NCBI GenBank assembly: GCA_964529265.1
Contig: CAZGVW010000033.1
Span: 18,449 to 82,448, forward strand
DNA length: 64,000 bases
Source: CAZGVW01 sp964529265
GTDB taxonomy: Bacteria > Planctomycetota > Phycisphaerae > Phycisphaerales > UBA1924
Direction of reading: 5' to 3'
The notes under the pieces are model-generated. The model saw nothing but the letters and a program-made list of their open reading frames with translations, had not been told where the DNA came from and did not search any database. This document shows positions 26,254-34,412 of this stretch, in pieces. Numbering within the stretch: the stretch's first letter is position 1; each line of letters starts with the position of its first letter. A program made the translations under genes and the position numbers.

Positions 26254-26754
26254 ATGCCGAGGTTCACGTTCAGGCTGGAGCGGGTTCTGGAGCAGCGGCT
26301 CTCAATCGAGCGCGAGCGGCAGCGTGTCGTTGCGGAGCTTGAGCGGGAACGGCTGGGCGCGGAGAGCCATCTCCGGGCAGCGCAGGGGGCCATCGCCTCG
26401 GGAAAGGTTGACCTGCGGGATGCGCTGACCGGAAGCGCGGAGCGCGCCCTTGACCTGCGGTGGGTTCGAACCCAGGCCCACGCGTCGCTGCATCTCACGC
26501 TGCGGGCCCAGCAGGCGGCGATTCGCCTGTCGGGCATCCACGCACGCCTGGCGGCGGCACGGGCCTCCCTGCTCGAGGCCGCAAAGGCGCGGAAGGCCGT
26601 GGAGACCCTCAAGACCCGCCGGCGCGAGCAGTGGGAGCGTGAGGAGCGGAGGAGAGAGACGCTCGCGGCCGATGAGATGGCTGTGATTGCCGAAGGCCGG
26701 AAGGCCGCGGCACGCATCAGTGAAGCACGAGATCAGGAGGCGTCGCCATTGTGA
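26254..26754 (+). CDS. fliJ: Flagellar export protein FliJ
   Basis: Coiled-coil stalk subunit that links FliI to FlhA. 166 residues, almost wholly helical and rich in Arg, Glu and Ala. The opening PRFTFRLERVLEQRLSIERE is the FliJ start pattern, and the body shows long heptad repeats. FliJ is poorly conserved in sequence, so position between fliI and a MotE-like gene adds weight. The stop overlaps the next gene's GTG. Confidence 0.85.
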   Translation: MPRFTFRLERVLEQRLSIERERQRVVAELERERLGAESHLRAAQGAIASGKVDLRDALTGSAERALDLRWVRTQAHASLHLTLRAQQAAIRLSGIHARLAAARASLLEAAKARKAVETLKTRRREQWEREERRRETLAADEMAVIAEGRKAAARISEARDQEASPL

Positions 26755-27437
26755 AGAGTCTCTGGATCATCATCTCGACCCTGGCGATCGCGAACCTGCT
26801 GGCCCTCATCGGGTTCGGAGCGTGGCTTCACACCAGCGACCGGCTGGACGGCGAGCGACTGGAGCGCGTGCGCCGGATCTTTGCTGACACACGGACCGTG
26901 GAGCGGACCCGGCAGGAGGAGGAGGAGCGGAAGCAGGAGGAGGCGAGGCAAGCCGCGGCTGAACAGGCCCGGGCCGATCTGCCGCCGCTCACGGCCGATC
27001 AGCGGCTCGCGCAGGCGCGGGACCAGGCGGACGTCGCGGCGCTGCGGCTGGGCCGGGTGCATCGGGAGGTGGAGGACCTCCGCGCGGTCCTGCTCAAGGA
27101 GCGGGCGAGCCTCGACGCGGACACCGAAGCCCTGGCGAAGGAGCGCGCGGAGTTCGAGGCGATGCGGGCCCGGATCATGGACATGGAGGGGGATGAGCAG
27201 TTCAAGAAATCGCTCTCTCTGTACGAATCGCTGCCCGCGGAGAAGGCCAGGGAGATGCTCTTGGCGCTCGTCGAGCAGGGCGAGGTCGAGCAGGTCGTCG
27301 CCTACCTGAACTCGATGCAGACCCGGACTGCGAAAAAGATCGTGGAGGGGATCGAAGACCCCAAACTGGCAGCGGATTTGCTCGAACGGCTCCGGACGCG
27401 CGGCCTTGAAGCCCGCGCCTCCGGGACCGATCCATGA
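26751..27437 (+). CDS. MotE/FlbB-like flagellar protein with MgtE N-terminal-type domain
   Basis: Single-pass inner-membrane protein: helix at residues 3-25 (SLWIIISTLAIANLLALIGF), then a long charged coiled coil (about 35-140) and a C-terminal helical repeat domain like the MgtE N-terminal domain (SLYESLPAEKAREMLLALVE followed by YLNSMQTRTAKKIVEGIEDP). This is the architecture of MotE/FlbB proteins, which sit beside the motor and act as motor chaperones or scaffolds. 228 residues. It occupies the common place between fliJ and fliK and is coupled to both by GTGA/ATGA overlaps. Confidence 0.8.
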   Translation: MKSLWIIISTLAIANLLALIGFGAWLHTSDRLDGERLERVRRIFADTRTVERTRQEEEERKQEEARQAAAEQARADLPPLTADQRLAQARDQADVAALRLGRVHREVEDLRAVLLKERASLDADTEALAKERAEFEAMRARIMDMEGDEQFKKSLSLYESLPAEKAREMLLALVEQGEVEQVVAYLNSMQTRTAKKIVEGIEDPKLAADLLERLRTRGLEARASGTDP

Positions 27438-29239
27438 GCACGATTCTGCTTGAAGCCATTCAGAGCGCGCCGAAGCCGACGCCGAGCCGTGGAAACGGCC
27501 CGGACGCGGGTGTCGGGAGCGCGGGCGATGCGCTTGGCGCTTCGCACGCGGGTCATCGGACATTCGGAGAGGCTGTGGAGGCGCGGCTGAAGGAAACTGC
27601 GCCGAGCGCGGCCGAATCAGCGCCTTCCGGCGCATCAACTGCGCTCCCCGAGCCCGATCTGCAGGAAGAGCCTGTCGGTGCTCAGGAAGAACCCGACGCC
27701 GGCTTGGCCCAAGCCGGCGCCGAGGAGGCGACGCAATCAGATCCTGCCGGATCGACTGATGTCGCCCCGTCAAATGAAGTGGCTGGCGCGGTGGCGGATC
27801 GACCGGGCGCTGCCGGCGAGGCTCAGGGCCCACGGAGCATCGAAGCCGCATCGCGCCCGGACGGCGAAGCCAGACCCGACCAGACGTCGAATGCGCGATT
27901 GGGCGCGGTTCAGCCCGAAGGCGGCAAGGCTCAGCCCCACTCGGACAAGGCGCACACGTTGTCGTCACCCGGCCGGAGCCCGGTGGCGAGTTCGCAGGAT
28001 ATTCCGCGCCATGCGGCGTCCTCGTCGGAAGTCGGCGCTTTGATCCAGACGGGCCCACGCGCCAAGGCTGAGAACGCAGATACGTCCGCTCCGCCAAACG
28101 GTGATGGGCGGCCGCCCGGAACGGCGGGCGGCGCCCCGGCGTCGCCAACCAGCTCCGCGAGCCCACCCGAATTGAAGGGTCACCCAGACCCGCGGCTGCA
28201 GGGGCCAGCCGAACGACCTCTCGCGCAGCCGACGGCGAATCAGGATCCCACCACCGCGGTGACTCCACGCGAAAGCGGGTCGCACAAGCAAGCCGAGGAG
28301 CCGGCGATCGTGAAGCACACAGCGCCAAGCACCGCGCCCGCAAGCGGTTCTCTGGCTGACTCAGCGCAGGACTCCGAGCAGGGCGAGCAAAGCCCCGCCT
28401 CTCTGGAGCAGAGGCGCACCGCGCCCGAACGCCCGCAGGATTCGGCGCCGGTGAAGGACGGAAAGTCGTTCGCAGACGCAATCCGCGCCGATCCCGCCTC
28501 CGGTGAGTCTCGAGCCCCAACTCGCGAAGGCGGCGGCGGCTCCGCTCGCGAGAGCACCCAGCCGCGGGCTGAGGATGGCGGGTCGCCAGTGGCGCGCGAG
28601 TCAGGCGCAACACATGCCCGAGCGCCGATCGCAGGGACACCTCCAACACCCGCTGGAACCGCATCGTCGGCGCTTACCGGCGGCCAGGCCGGGGCGCACA
28701 GCCGCGGATCCGCGGCGGAAAACGCAGCCTTCCAGGCGTCCGTTGCGCGAGGCCTCGCCGCGGCGGTGCGTCAGAATGGGGGCGCCGTCACTGTGCGGCT
28801 CTCACCCCCGCTTCTGGGCGCCCTCCGCATCGACATGCAGATCAGCCGCGGCGCCGTGACCGCTCAGTTCGAGGTCGGCGGCGAAGAGGCACGCCAGTTG
28901 CTCACTCAGCACATGACCAGCCTTCGCTCCATGCTCGAGGCCAAGGGTCTCAGCGTCGAGCGATTGCACGTGAACATGAGCCCGGCGCCTTCGGCCGGCA
29001 ACGGCCCGAATGATGGCGCGCCGCAGGATGCGGGCGGAAACGGGCAGACTCAGGGGCGCTCGCCGCAGCAGGACGCGGCGGACGGGCGCAGCCGCGGGTG
29101 GTCCGATCGCCGGGAGGATCCCGGCGGCGGCGCGAGAGGCCCAGATGGGGCCGGACCGGGTCCGGAGGGCGCGGCCGGCGACCACTTGGAAGACGTGTTC
29201 TCGACGCGGCTGAGGCGGAGCCTCAACGCTGTTGCGTGA
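27434..29239 (+). CDS. fliK: Flagellar hook-length control protein FliK
   Basis: Secreted molecular ruler that ends hook growth. 601 residues. The first 430 are disordered and rich in Pro, Ala, Gly and Ser. The C-terminal domain (about residues 432-515) has the FliK core GLAAAVRQNGGAVTVRLSPP, then LLGALRIDMQISRGAVTAQF and LLTQHMTSLRSMLEAKGLSV. The Gly-rich tail is long. The disordered region uses a much more mixed codon set than the neighbouring genes. Start overlaps the MotE-like gene by ATGA. Confidence 0.88.
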   Translation: MSTILLEAIQSAPKPTPSRGNGPDAGVGSAGDALGASHAGHRTFGEAVEARLKETAPSAAESAPSGASTALPEPDLQEEPVGAQEEPDAGLAQAGAEEATQSDPAGSTDVAPSNEVAGAVADRPGAAGEAQGPRSIEAASRPDGEARPDQTSNARLGAVQPEGGKAQPHSDKAHTLSSPGRSPVASSQDIPRHAASSSEVGALIQTGPRAKAENADTSAPPNGDGRPPGTAGGAPASPTSSASPPELKGHPDPRLQGPAERPLAQPTANQDPTTAVTPRESGSHKQAEEPAIVKHTAPSTAPASGSLADSAQDSEQGEQSPASLEQRRTAPERPQDSAPVKDGKSFADAIRADPASGESRAPTREGGGGSARESTQPRAEDGGSPVARESGATHARAPIAGTPPTPAGTASSALTGGQAGAHSRGSAAENAAFQASVARGLAAAVRQNGGAVTVRLSPPLLGALRIDMQISRGAVTAQFEVGGEEARQLLTQHMTSLRSMLEAKGLSVERLHVNMSPAPSAGNGPNDGAPQDAGGNGQTQGRSPQQDAADGRSRGWSDRREDPGGGARGPDGAGPGPEGAAGDHLEDVFSTRLRRSLNAVA

Positions 29240-29243
29240 AGGA

Positions 29244-29260
29244 CGCCGGCCAAGCCGGCG
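29244..29260 (+). other. Hairpin 1 in the fliK-flgD gap
   Basis: CGCCGGC, loop CAA, GCCGGCG: a perfect seven-base-pair stem starting five bases after the fliK stop. No T tract. Confidence 0.55.
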
Positions 29261-29271
29261 ACCTGAGGAAA

Positions 29272-29295
29272 GCGCGCTGCGGATTCGCTGCGCGC
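29272..29295 (+). other. Hairpin 2, abutting the flgD ribosome binding site
   Basis: GCGCGC-T-GCG, loop GATT, CGC-T-GCGCGC: nine pairs with one T-T mismatch. It ends one base before the GGAGG (29297-29301) of flgD, so it could affect access to that site. Confidence 0.55.
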
Positions 29296-29308
29296 CGGAG
29301 GCGACGCC

Positions 29309-29776
29309 ATGTCGGCGATTGATTCGGTCTCGACATCCAATCCGCCCAGCGCCACGAACGCCTTCGATGCCTTCGGCAGCGATGAGTTCCTGCGCATCAT
29401 GCTCACGGAACTCTCCAACCAGGATCCGCTGGCGCCGAGCGATACGAAGGAAATCCTGCAGCAGGTCGGGACGATCCGCTCGATCGAATCCGACCTCGCG
29501 CTGACCAAGCGGCTCGATTCGCTCGTGCAGCAGAACGAGGTCGCCGCGGCCGGAAACCTTATTGGCAAGTACGTCGCGGGCCGGACGGACGCGGGAGAGG
29601 CCACGGAAAACCTGGTGGTCTCGGTGAGCGTGACGCGCGAGGGTCCGCTGCTCAACCTTCTCGATGGCCGGCGCATGCCGTTCGAGAACGTGGAGGAGAT
29701 CGTGGACCCGGCGCTGTTCCGCTCGGCGCCATCGAATGCCGCGGGCTCGGGGGATTCAGTGGAGCAGGCGCGCTAG
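29309..29776 (+). CDS. flgD: Flagellar hook assembly scaffold FlgD (short form)
   Basis: Hook-capping protein needed for hook polymerisation. 155 residues. The conserved N-terminal export and capping part is clear: FGSDEFLRIMLTELSNQDPL followed by APSDTKEILQQVGTIRSIES. After residue about 85 there is only a small beta segment (GKYVAGRTDAGEATENLVVS); the FlgD Ig-like domain found in many homologues is absent, so this is a minimal version rather than a truncation by mutation (the frame ends cleanly). GGAGG lies seven bases before the ATG. Confidence 0.9.
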   Translation: MSAIDSVSTSNPPSATNAFDAFGSDEFLRIMLTELSNQDPLAPSDTKEILQQVGTIRSIESDLALTKRLDSLVQQNEVAAAGNLIGKYVAGRTDAGEATENLVVSVSVTREGPLLNLLDGRRMPFENVEEIVDPALFRSAPSNAAGSGDSVEQAR

Positions 29777-29791
29777 CGCAAGGAGGCGGTG

Positions 29792-30286
29792 GTGACGATC
29801 AATGCCGGCGATCTACTGCGCGTGCTCGGCTCCGGCGTGCGGCCTGATGGCGCATCGCTCGGGGCCGGCGCCAGGCCGCCCATCGAAGGGCTGGATTTTG
29901 CCTCGCTCCTGCGGCGGGCGGAGACCGGGTCAATCGGCAGCGGTCGCGAGGTGACGCTGCCTGCGGGAATCGAACTGAGCGAAGAGTCGAAACAGCGACT
30001 CGCCGCCGCGGCGGACGCCGCGGAGGCCTCAGGGGCGCGCACGCTGCTCGCTGTCGTTGGAGGCTCCGCGCTGCTGGTGGATGTGGCGACGCGCATCGCT
30101 TCGCATGCAGCCCCGGGACCGGGCGGCGTGGTGACGGCGATCGACGCCGCCGTATCGCTTGATGCGCCGCCGACGGACTCGGCGCCCGGGCCGATCGGCG
30201 CCGCGGGGCCCCGCGGCTTCATCGCGAATCGCTTCGTGGCGGATGCGCTGGCCGGAGCGCTCGGCGGCCCGAAACCGGCCGCCTGA
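29792..30286 (+). CDS. Flagellar operon protein (TIGR02530-like)
   Basis: Matches the small family of proteins found between flgD and flgE in many flagellar operons: LDFASLLRRAE, then LPAGIELSEESKQRLAAAAD and RTLLAVVGGSALLVDVATRI, ending in a VVTAIDAA element. The exact function is not established; secretion or hook assembly is assumed from location. GTG 29792 is preferred because AGGAGG (29781-29786) is five bases before it; GTG 29789 is only two bases away. The C-terminal 45 residues are an Ala/Pro/Gly-rich extension. Confidence 0.78.
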   Translation: MTINAGDLLRVLGSGVRPDGASLGAGARPPIEGLDFASLLRRAETGSIGSGREVTLPAGIELSEESKQRLAAAADAAEASGARTLLAVVGGSALLVDVATRIASHAAPGPGGVVTAIDAAVSLDAPPTDSAPGPIGAAGPRGFIANRFVADALAGALGGPKPAA

Positions 30287-30321
30287 TCGTGAGCAGTTGA
30301 CGAGACACGAGGAGCAACAGA

Positions 30322-32079
30322 ATGGCTTCCACAACCGCACTCTTGACCGGCCTCTCAGGCCTGAACGCGAACTCGCGGCGGCTCGAGGTGATCGGCAACA
30401 ACATCTCGAACATCAATACGACCGCGTTCAAGTCGAACCGCGTGCTCTTCGCGCCGTCGCTGAGCCGAAACCTGAGCCTGGGCACGGGCCCATCGGGCGT
30501 CAGCGGCGGCACGAATCCGTCGCAGGTAGGCCTGGGTGTGCGCATCGCGGGCACGCAGCGCAACTTCAACAACGGCGCCGTCTCCACGACCGGCGTGAGC
30601 ACGGACCTCGCGATTGAAGGCAACGGCTTCTTCGTGGTGAGCCGCGCCGATCAGCAGTTCTTCACGCGGGCGGGCGCGTTCCAGCTGAACAGCGAGCGAG
30701 ATCTCGTCACGATCTCGGGCGACCGTGTGCAGGGCTACGCGATCGACGACAACTTCACGATCGTCGAGGGGCAGTTGACCGACCTCAACATCCCCGTGGG
30801 CGCCCTGACGATCGCGGAAGCGACGGAGAACGTCCAGTTCCAGGGCAACCTGAACGCGAACATCGACGGTCTGCCGACGCAGGGGGCGCTCGTCTCATTC
30901 GATGCGCCCCTCCTCGACGTGGCGGACAGCGCGACGCCGCTGACGGGCGCGAGCCTGCTCACATCCATCGACGACCCATCGAACCCGGGCACGGCGGTGT
31001 TCCCCGGCGCCGGCCTCGACTACACCTTCACGATCAGCGGCGCGATGAAGGGCAACCGCGTCGTCCCCACCCAGTCGCTCACCGTCACCGCGGCGAGTAC
31101 GGTCCAGGACCTGCTCGACTTCATCAACGATGTCTTCGGGATCGTGCCGGGCCAGGTGAATCCGGACGGCGCCACGACCGGCGCCCAGATCGACGCCGCC
31201 GGCAACATCACGATCGTCGGAAACACCGGCGAGGCGAACAACATCACCTTCGACGAGGCGAACATCGCCATTACCGATGGCATGGGCGCCGCCGTGATGA
31301 ACCCGCTTACGCTCAGCCAGGATCCGCTGAACGGACTTGCCGATGGCGAGAGCGTGCGGACCACGTTCCTGGCGTTCGATTCCCTCGGCGCCCCGGTCGA
31401 AGTGGACCTCACGCTCGTCTTCGAATCGGCCGGCGCGACCGGCACCACTTGGCGCTACTACGTGGACTCCGAAGACAACGTGGACCCGCTGGACATCAAC
31501 CTGAACGTAGCCACCGGCACGATCGATTTCGATAACTTCGGCCGCCTCGTCGATCCCTCTCCGCTCCAGATCTCGATCGATCGCATCGGCACCGGCGCCG
31601 AATCGCCCCTCATGTTCGCGCTTCGCTTCAGCGAGGGCCAGAACAGCGTGACCGCGCTCGTCGATCCGAATCCCGACGCCACTTCCGAGGTGGCGGCCAC
31701 GTTCCAGGACGGCGTCCCCCTCGGAACGCTCTCCAGCTTCTCGTTCGGCGAAGATGGCGTCATCACGGGCTCGTTCACGAACGGAGTGACGCGCACGCTG
31801 GGGCAGATCGCGTTCGCCACGTTTACCAATCCCGAAGGCTTGGTGGACGCCGGCGCCAACCTGTTCGCCATCGGCCCGAACTCGGGCACCGCCATCATTG
31901 CGAACCCGGGCGCCTTCGGCACCGGCCGCGTCATCGGGGGCGCGCTCGAACTCTCCAACGTCGACCTCGGCGAGGAGTTCACGAACCTGATCCTGACGAC
32001 CACCGGCTACTCGGCGTCGTCCCGCGTCATCACGACCACCGACCAGATGCTGCAACAGCTGGTGGCGATCGGCCGATAA
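30322..32079 (+). CDS. flgE: Flagellar hook protein FlgE
   Basis: Structural subunit of the hook. 585 residues. The N-terminal axial motif is LSGLNANSRRLEVIGNNISN followed by INTTAFKSNRVLFAPSLSRN; the phrase TDLAIEGNGFFVVSRADQQF is characteristic of the family. The C terminus is the conserved helix LGEEFTNLILTTTGYSASSR followed by VITTTDQMLQQLVAI. The centre is expanded relative to the enteric protein (about 400 residues), as in spirochaetes and planctomycetes. GAGGAG lies eight bases before ATG 30322. Confidence 0.95.
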   Translation: MASTTALLTGLSGLNANSRRLEVIGNNISNINTTAFKSNRVLFAPSLSRNLSLGTGPSGVSGGTNPSQVGLGVRIAGTQRNFNNGAVSTTGVSTDLAIEGNGFFVVSRADQQFFTRAGAFQLNSERDLVTISGDRVQGYAIDDNFTIVEGQLTDLNIPVGALTIAEATENVQFQGNLNANIDGLPTQGALVSFDAPLLDVADSATPLTGASLLTSIDDPSNPGTAVFPGAGLDYTFTISGAMKGNRVVPTQSLTVTAASTVQDLLDFINDVFGIVPGQVNPDGATTGAQIDAAGNITIVGNTGEANNITFDEANIAITDGMGAAVMNPLTLSQDPLNGLADGESVRTTFLAFDSLGAPVEVDLTLVFESAGATGTTWRYYVDSEDNVDPLDINLNVATGTIDFDNFGRLVDPSPLQISIDRIGTGAESPLMFALRFSEGQNSVTALVDPNPDATSEVAATFQDGVPLGTLSSFSFGEDGVITGSFTNGVTRTLGQIAFATFTNPEGLVDAGANLFAIGPNSGTAIIANPGAFGTGRVIGGALELSNVDLGEEFTNLILTTTGYSASSRVITTTDQMLQQLVAIGR

Positions 32080-32097
32080 CCGCGGCTGACCGCCGGA

Positions 32098-32119
32098 CCG
32101 CCGCGGGAATCCGCGGCGG
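32098..32119 (+). other. Strong hairpin in the flgE-fliL gap
   Basis: CCGCCGCGG, loop GAAT, CCGCGGCGG: a perfect nine-base-pair stem 18 bases after the flgE stop, without a T tract. The 134-base gap (32080-32213) otherwise shows no gene. Confidence 0.6.
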
Positions 32120-32213
32120 CGATCATGCCGGCCGAGGGGCAGGCCGATAGACACGGGCAAGCCGCGCGCCGGCCCGGTTTTCCCGGGAAAGCCGCGGCGG
32201 GGAGACCGTGTCC

Positions 32214-32750
32214 ATGGCCGATGAAGCACCCAAGTCGCCTGAGCAGGAAGGCGACCAGGGGAAGAAGAAGGGGCTGCCGCTCAAGACGATCATCATCGTC
32301 CTCGTCCTTCTCGTGGGCGAGGCGGCGGGCGTCATCGTCGCCATGTCCATGCTCGGCAAGCCCTCCGCGGTACAGGGGCACGGCATCGAGACCACGCACG
32401 AAGACCTCGAGAACACCCTGCACGAGGTGCTCATCGTCGGGGACCGCTTCCCCAACCACCACACCGGACGCGTCTGGCTGTGGGAGACAGAAGTGCAGAT
32501 GACCGTGAAGGAAAAGCACCTTCTCGCCGTCGAGGAGACCCTTGAAGCGCGGGCCGCGGAGATCAAGACCGGCATCAGCCAGATCATCCGCACTGCGCAT
32601 CACAACCACCTGAAAGAGCCGAACCTCGAGACGCTGACCCGGCAGTTCCGCGAGTTCCTGCGCCAGATCTTCGGGGACGATGCCGAGGGCGAGCCCCGGG
32701 TTCAGGCGGTGCTCATCCCCAAGTGCGTCGGCTTCCCGGCGGACTTCTGA
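32214..32750 (+). CDS. fliL: Flagellar basal body-associated protein FliL
   Basis: Single-pass inner-membrane protein near the stator that modulates torque. 178 residues. A basic cytosolic N terminus is followed by a helix (LKTIIIVLVLLVGEAAGVIV), then a periplasmic domain with TEVQMTVKEKHLLAVEETLE and the ending LRQIFGDDAEGEPRVQAVLI. ATG 32214 is preferred over GTG 32208; GGGGAG lies upstream at suitable distance. The usual next gene fliM is missing and fliN follows. Confidence 0.85.
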   Translation: MADEAPKSPEQEGDQGKKKGLPLKTIIIVLVLLVGEAAGVIVAMSMLGKPSAVQGHGIETTHEDLENTLHEVLIVGDRFPNHHTGRVWLWETEVQMTVKEKHLLAVEETLEARAAEIKTGISQIIRTAHHNHLKEPNLETLTRQFREFLRQIFGDDAEGEPRVQAVLIPKCVGFPADF

Positions 32751-32780
32751 TCACCGCTCGCACGGGATGAAGCGGCAGGA

Positions 32781-32807
32781 TTTGCGCTCGGCGCGCCGCG
32801 GCGCAAA
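32781..32807 (+). other. Hairpin in the fliL-fliN gap (proximal)
   Basis: TTTGCGC pairs with GCGCAAA around an inner CGGCGCGCCG palindrome. It is followed by an A run, not a T run, so it is not an intrinsic terminator on the plus strand. Confidence 0.55.
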
Positions 32808-32859
32808 AAGGTGATTCCATCACGCAGTTGACGCCGATAGGCAGGTCCCGTCGTGGGCT

Positions 32860-32880
32860 CTGCGCACATGCCATGCGCAG
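32860..32880 (+). other. Hairpin in the fliL-fliN gap (distal)
   Basis: CTGCGCA, seven-base loop, TGCGCAG. A smaller CCGGC-GGA-GCCGG hairpin follows at 32901-32913. The 183-base gap (32751-32933) has no supported gene. Confidence 0.5.
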
Positions 32881-32933
32881 GGAATGCGCTGTCGCGAAGG
32901 CCGGCGGAGCCGGACCCGGAAAGGACGGTCAGG

Positions 32934-33479
32934 ATGGCCGACGAGCAGATCGAGCGCGAAGAGGAGAAGCCGGCAGCCGGCGCGGCGCCCGAACCGGCGG
33001 AAGCCGCGGAGGCGCCCGAGCCCGCAGGGTCCGGCAAGCCGCAGAGCGCTGCGGAGGCCCTGGCGCAGCAGGCGCTCAAGACCGCGGCTGAGGCGGTGTC
33101 GAACCTCGCCGCCGACGGCGGCAAGCCGAACGGAAGGAAGAACGGGAAGGGCGCGCCGGAGAGCGCGGAAACTGTCGAATTTCCCGTCCTCGACGCGACC
33201 GAACTGAATGGCGAATCGGAGGGGATCGACCTCCTCTCCGATGTGAACCTGCAGGTCAAGATCGAACTCGGGCGCACGCGCATGTTCGTGGAGGATGTGC
33301 TGCGCCTGCGCGAAGGCGCCGTGGTCGAACTCGACAAACTGGCCGGCGACCCGGTGGACGTGTACGTGAACGATCGCCCGGTGGCTCGCGGCGAAGTCCT
33401 GATCCTGAACGACAACTTCTGTGTGCGCATCAATGAGATCCTCGCCGTGGCGCCCAAGGTGCGCGGCCGCGGCGATTGA
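32934..33479 (+). CDS. fliN: Flagellar motor switch protein FliN
   Basis: C-ring protein with a C-terminal SpoA/FliN domain (about residues 105-181): LLSDVNLQVKIELGRTRMFV followed by EDVLRLREGAVVELDKLAGD and VYVNDRPVARGEVLILNDNF. The first 100 residues are an Ala/Glu/Pro-rich, probably disordered extension. ATG 32934 has AAGGA upstream; an in-frame ATG at 32853 would run through two hairpins and is not preferred. 181 residues. As fliM is absent here, the rotor partner must be encoded elsewhere, or the extension compensates in some way. Confidence 0.9.
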   Translation: MADEQIEREEEKPAAGAAPEPAEAAEAPEPAGSGKPQSAAEALAQQALKTAAEAVSNLAADGGKPNGRKNGKGAPESAETVEFPVLDATELNGESEGIDLLSDVNLQVKIELGRTRMFVEDVLRLREGAVVELDKLAGDPVDVYVNDRPVARGEVLILNDNFCVRINEILAVAPKVRGRGD

Positions 33480-33490
33480 GTCGAGAGTGA

Positions 33491-33507
33491 CGGCGTCGGA
33501 GACGCCG
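33491..33507 (+). other. Hairpin in the fliN-fliO gap
   Basis: CGGCGTC, loop GGA, GACGCCG: a perfect seven-base-pair stem 11 bases after the fliN stop, with the fliO ribosome binding site following it. Confidence 0.55.
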
Positions 33508-33527
33508 GGAAGGCCAGGAAGGCTGAG

Positions 33528-34412
33528 ATGGCGCGGCGATGGTGTGAATCCGGCCGGTTCGTGCGCGACTCGATCGCGGCCGGCGTCCTTGCCGCCGGGG
33601 TTGCGGTGGGTGGGTCCGCGCTGGGCGGGTCGGGCGGATCCGATGTCACACCGCTTGACGCCTCGGCGCCGGCCCCGGAGTTCGATCCGACACGCGCTCT
33701 TGTCGAGGCGCTTTCGGAACAGGCCCCCGAAACCGCGGTCAATCAAGCACCGCCCGGCGATGAATCGCTGAGCGAAGCGCGACGGGCGTCCACGCCAAGC
33801 CAGGAAGCGCTGCCCCTTGGCCCCGCGACTCGGCGGACCCAATCACCGAGCGACGACGCCTCCCAGGCGCGCAGCGGAGGCGCACTGGATGGCGGCGCAG
33901 GCGTTGCCCGCACGGTGCTGGCGCTGGGCGCCGTCATCGGGCTGATCCTCGTGCTCCGTTTCGGCGTCAAGCGAGTCGCGGGCTCCGCGGGCGGGCTGCT
34001 CTCACAACTCGGGCCGGGTGGGCGGGCCCCATCGGGGCTGGTCACCATCCTCGGCCGGTATCCGGTCGGCCGCGGGCAGACGCTGGTGCTGCTCAAGCTG
34101 GACAGCCGCGTGCTGCTGATGTGCCAGACGGCCGAGGGCTTTCGCACGTTGAGCGAAGTGACTGCGCCCGAGGAGGTTGCGTCCATCCTCGTGAAGACGC
34201 GCGATGAGGACGGTGAATCGCTCGCGAGCCGGTTCCGCGGCATGCTGAGCGCCGTCGAACGGTCGGGGACGGATGGGGACGAGAGCAGCAGGTGGCCGAC
34301 CTCGCCGCGGCAAGCGTGGATGAATGCGGAGGGTCACGAGGCCGTCCAGCCGGGGAGCGCCGTGAGCGCGCTCCGGCGCCGGCTCGAGTCTCTTCGGGGC
34401 GCAGAGTCATGA
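33528..34412 (+). CDS. fliO: Flagellar biosynthesis protein FliO
   Basis: Assembly factor for the FliP export channel. 294 residues: a hydrophobic N-terminal segment (about 14-36, possibly a signal anchor), a disordered periplasmic part, a membrane helix (about 125-143, TVLALGAVIGLILVLRFGVK) and a cytosolic FliO domain (TILGRYPVGRGQTLVLLKLD followed by RVLLMCQTAEGFRTLSEV). Longer than enteric FliO (about 120 residues) because of its N-terminal half. AGGAAGG lies upstream of ATG 33528. Overlaps fliP by ATGA, the standard order. Confidence 0.83.
   Translation: MARRWCESGRFVRDSIAAGVLAAGVAVGGSALGGSGGSDVTPLDASAPAPEFDPTRALVEALSEQAPETAVNQAPPGDESLSEARRASTPSQEALPLGPATRRTQSPSDDASQARSGGALDGGAGVARTVLALGAVIGLILVLRFGVKRVAGSAGGLLSQLGPGGRAPSGLVTILGRYPVGRGQTLVLLKLDSRVLLMCQTAEGFRTLSEVTAPEEVASILVKTRDEDGESLASRFRGMLSAVERSGTDGDESSRWPTSPRQAWMNAEGHEAVQPGSAVSALRRRLESLRGAES

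Noticed and set aside
32072..32079. GCCGATAA resembling a sigma-28 -10 at the end of flgE
   Set aside because: It is the last codons and stop of flgE, and the sequence 11 bases upstream (CAACAGCT) matches the -35 poorly.
32143..32840. GCCGATAG at 32143-32150 (before fliL) and 32833-32840 (before fliN) as sigma-28 promoters
   Set aside because: Neither has a TAAA-like -35 at the required spacing, although their placement before two flagellar genes was tempting.
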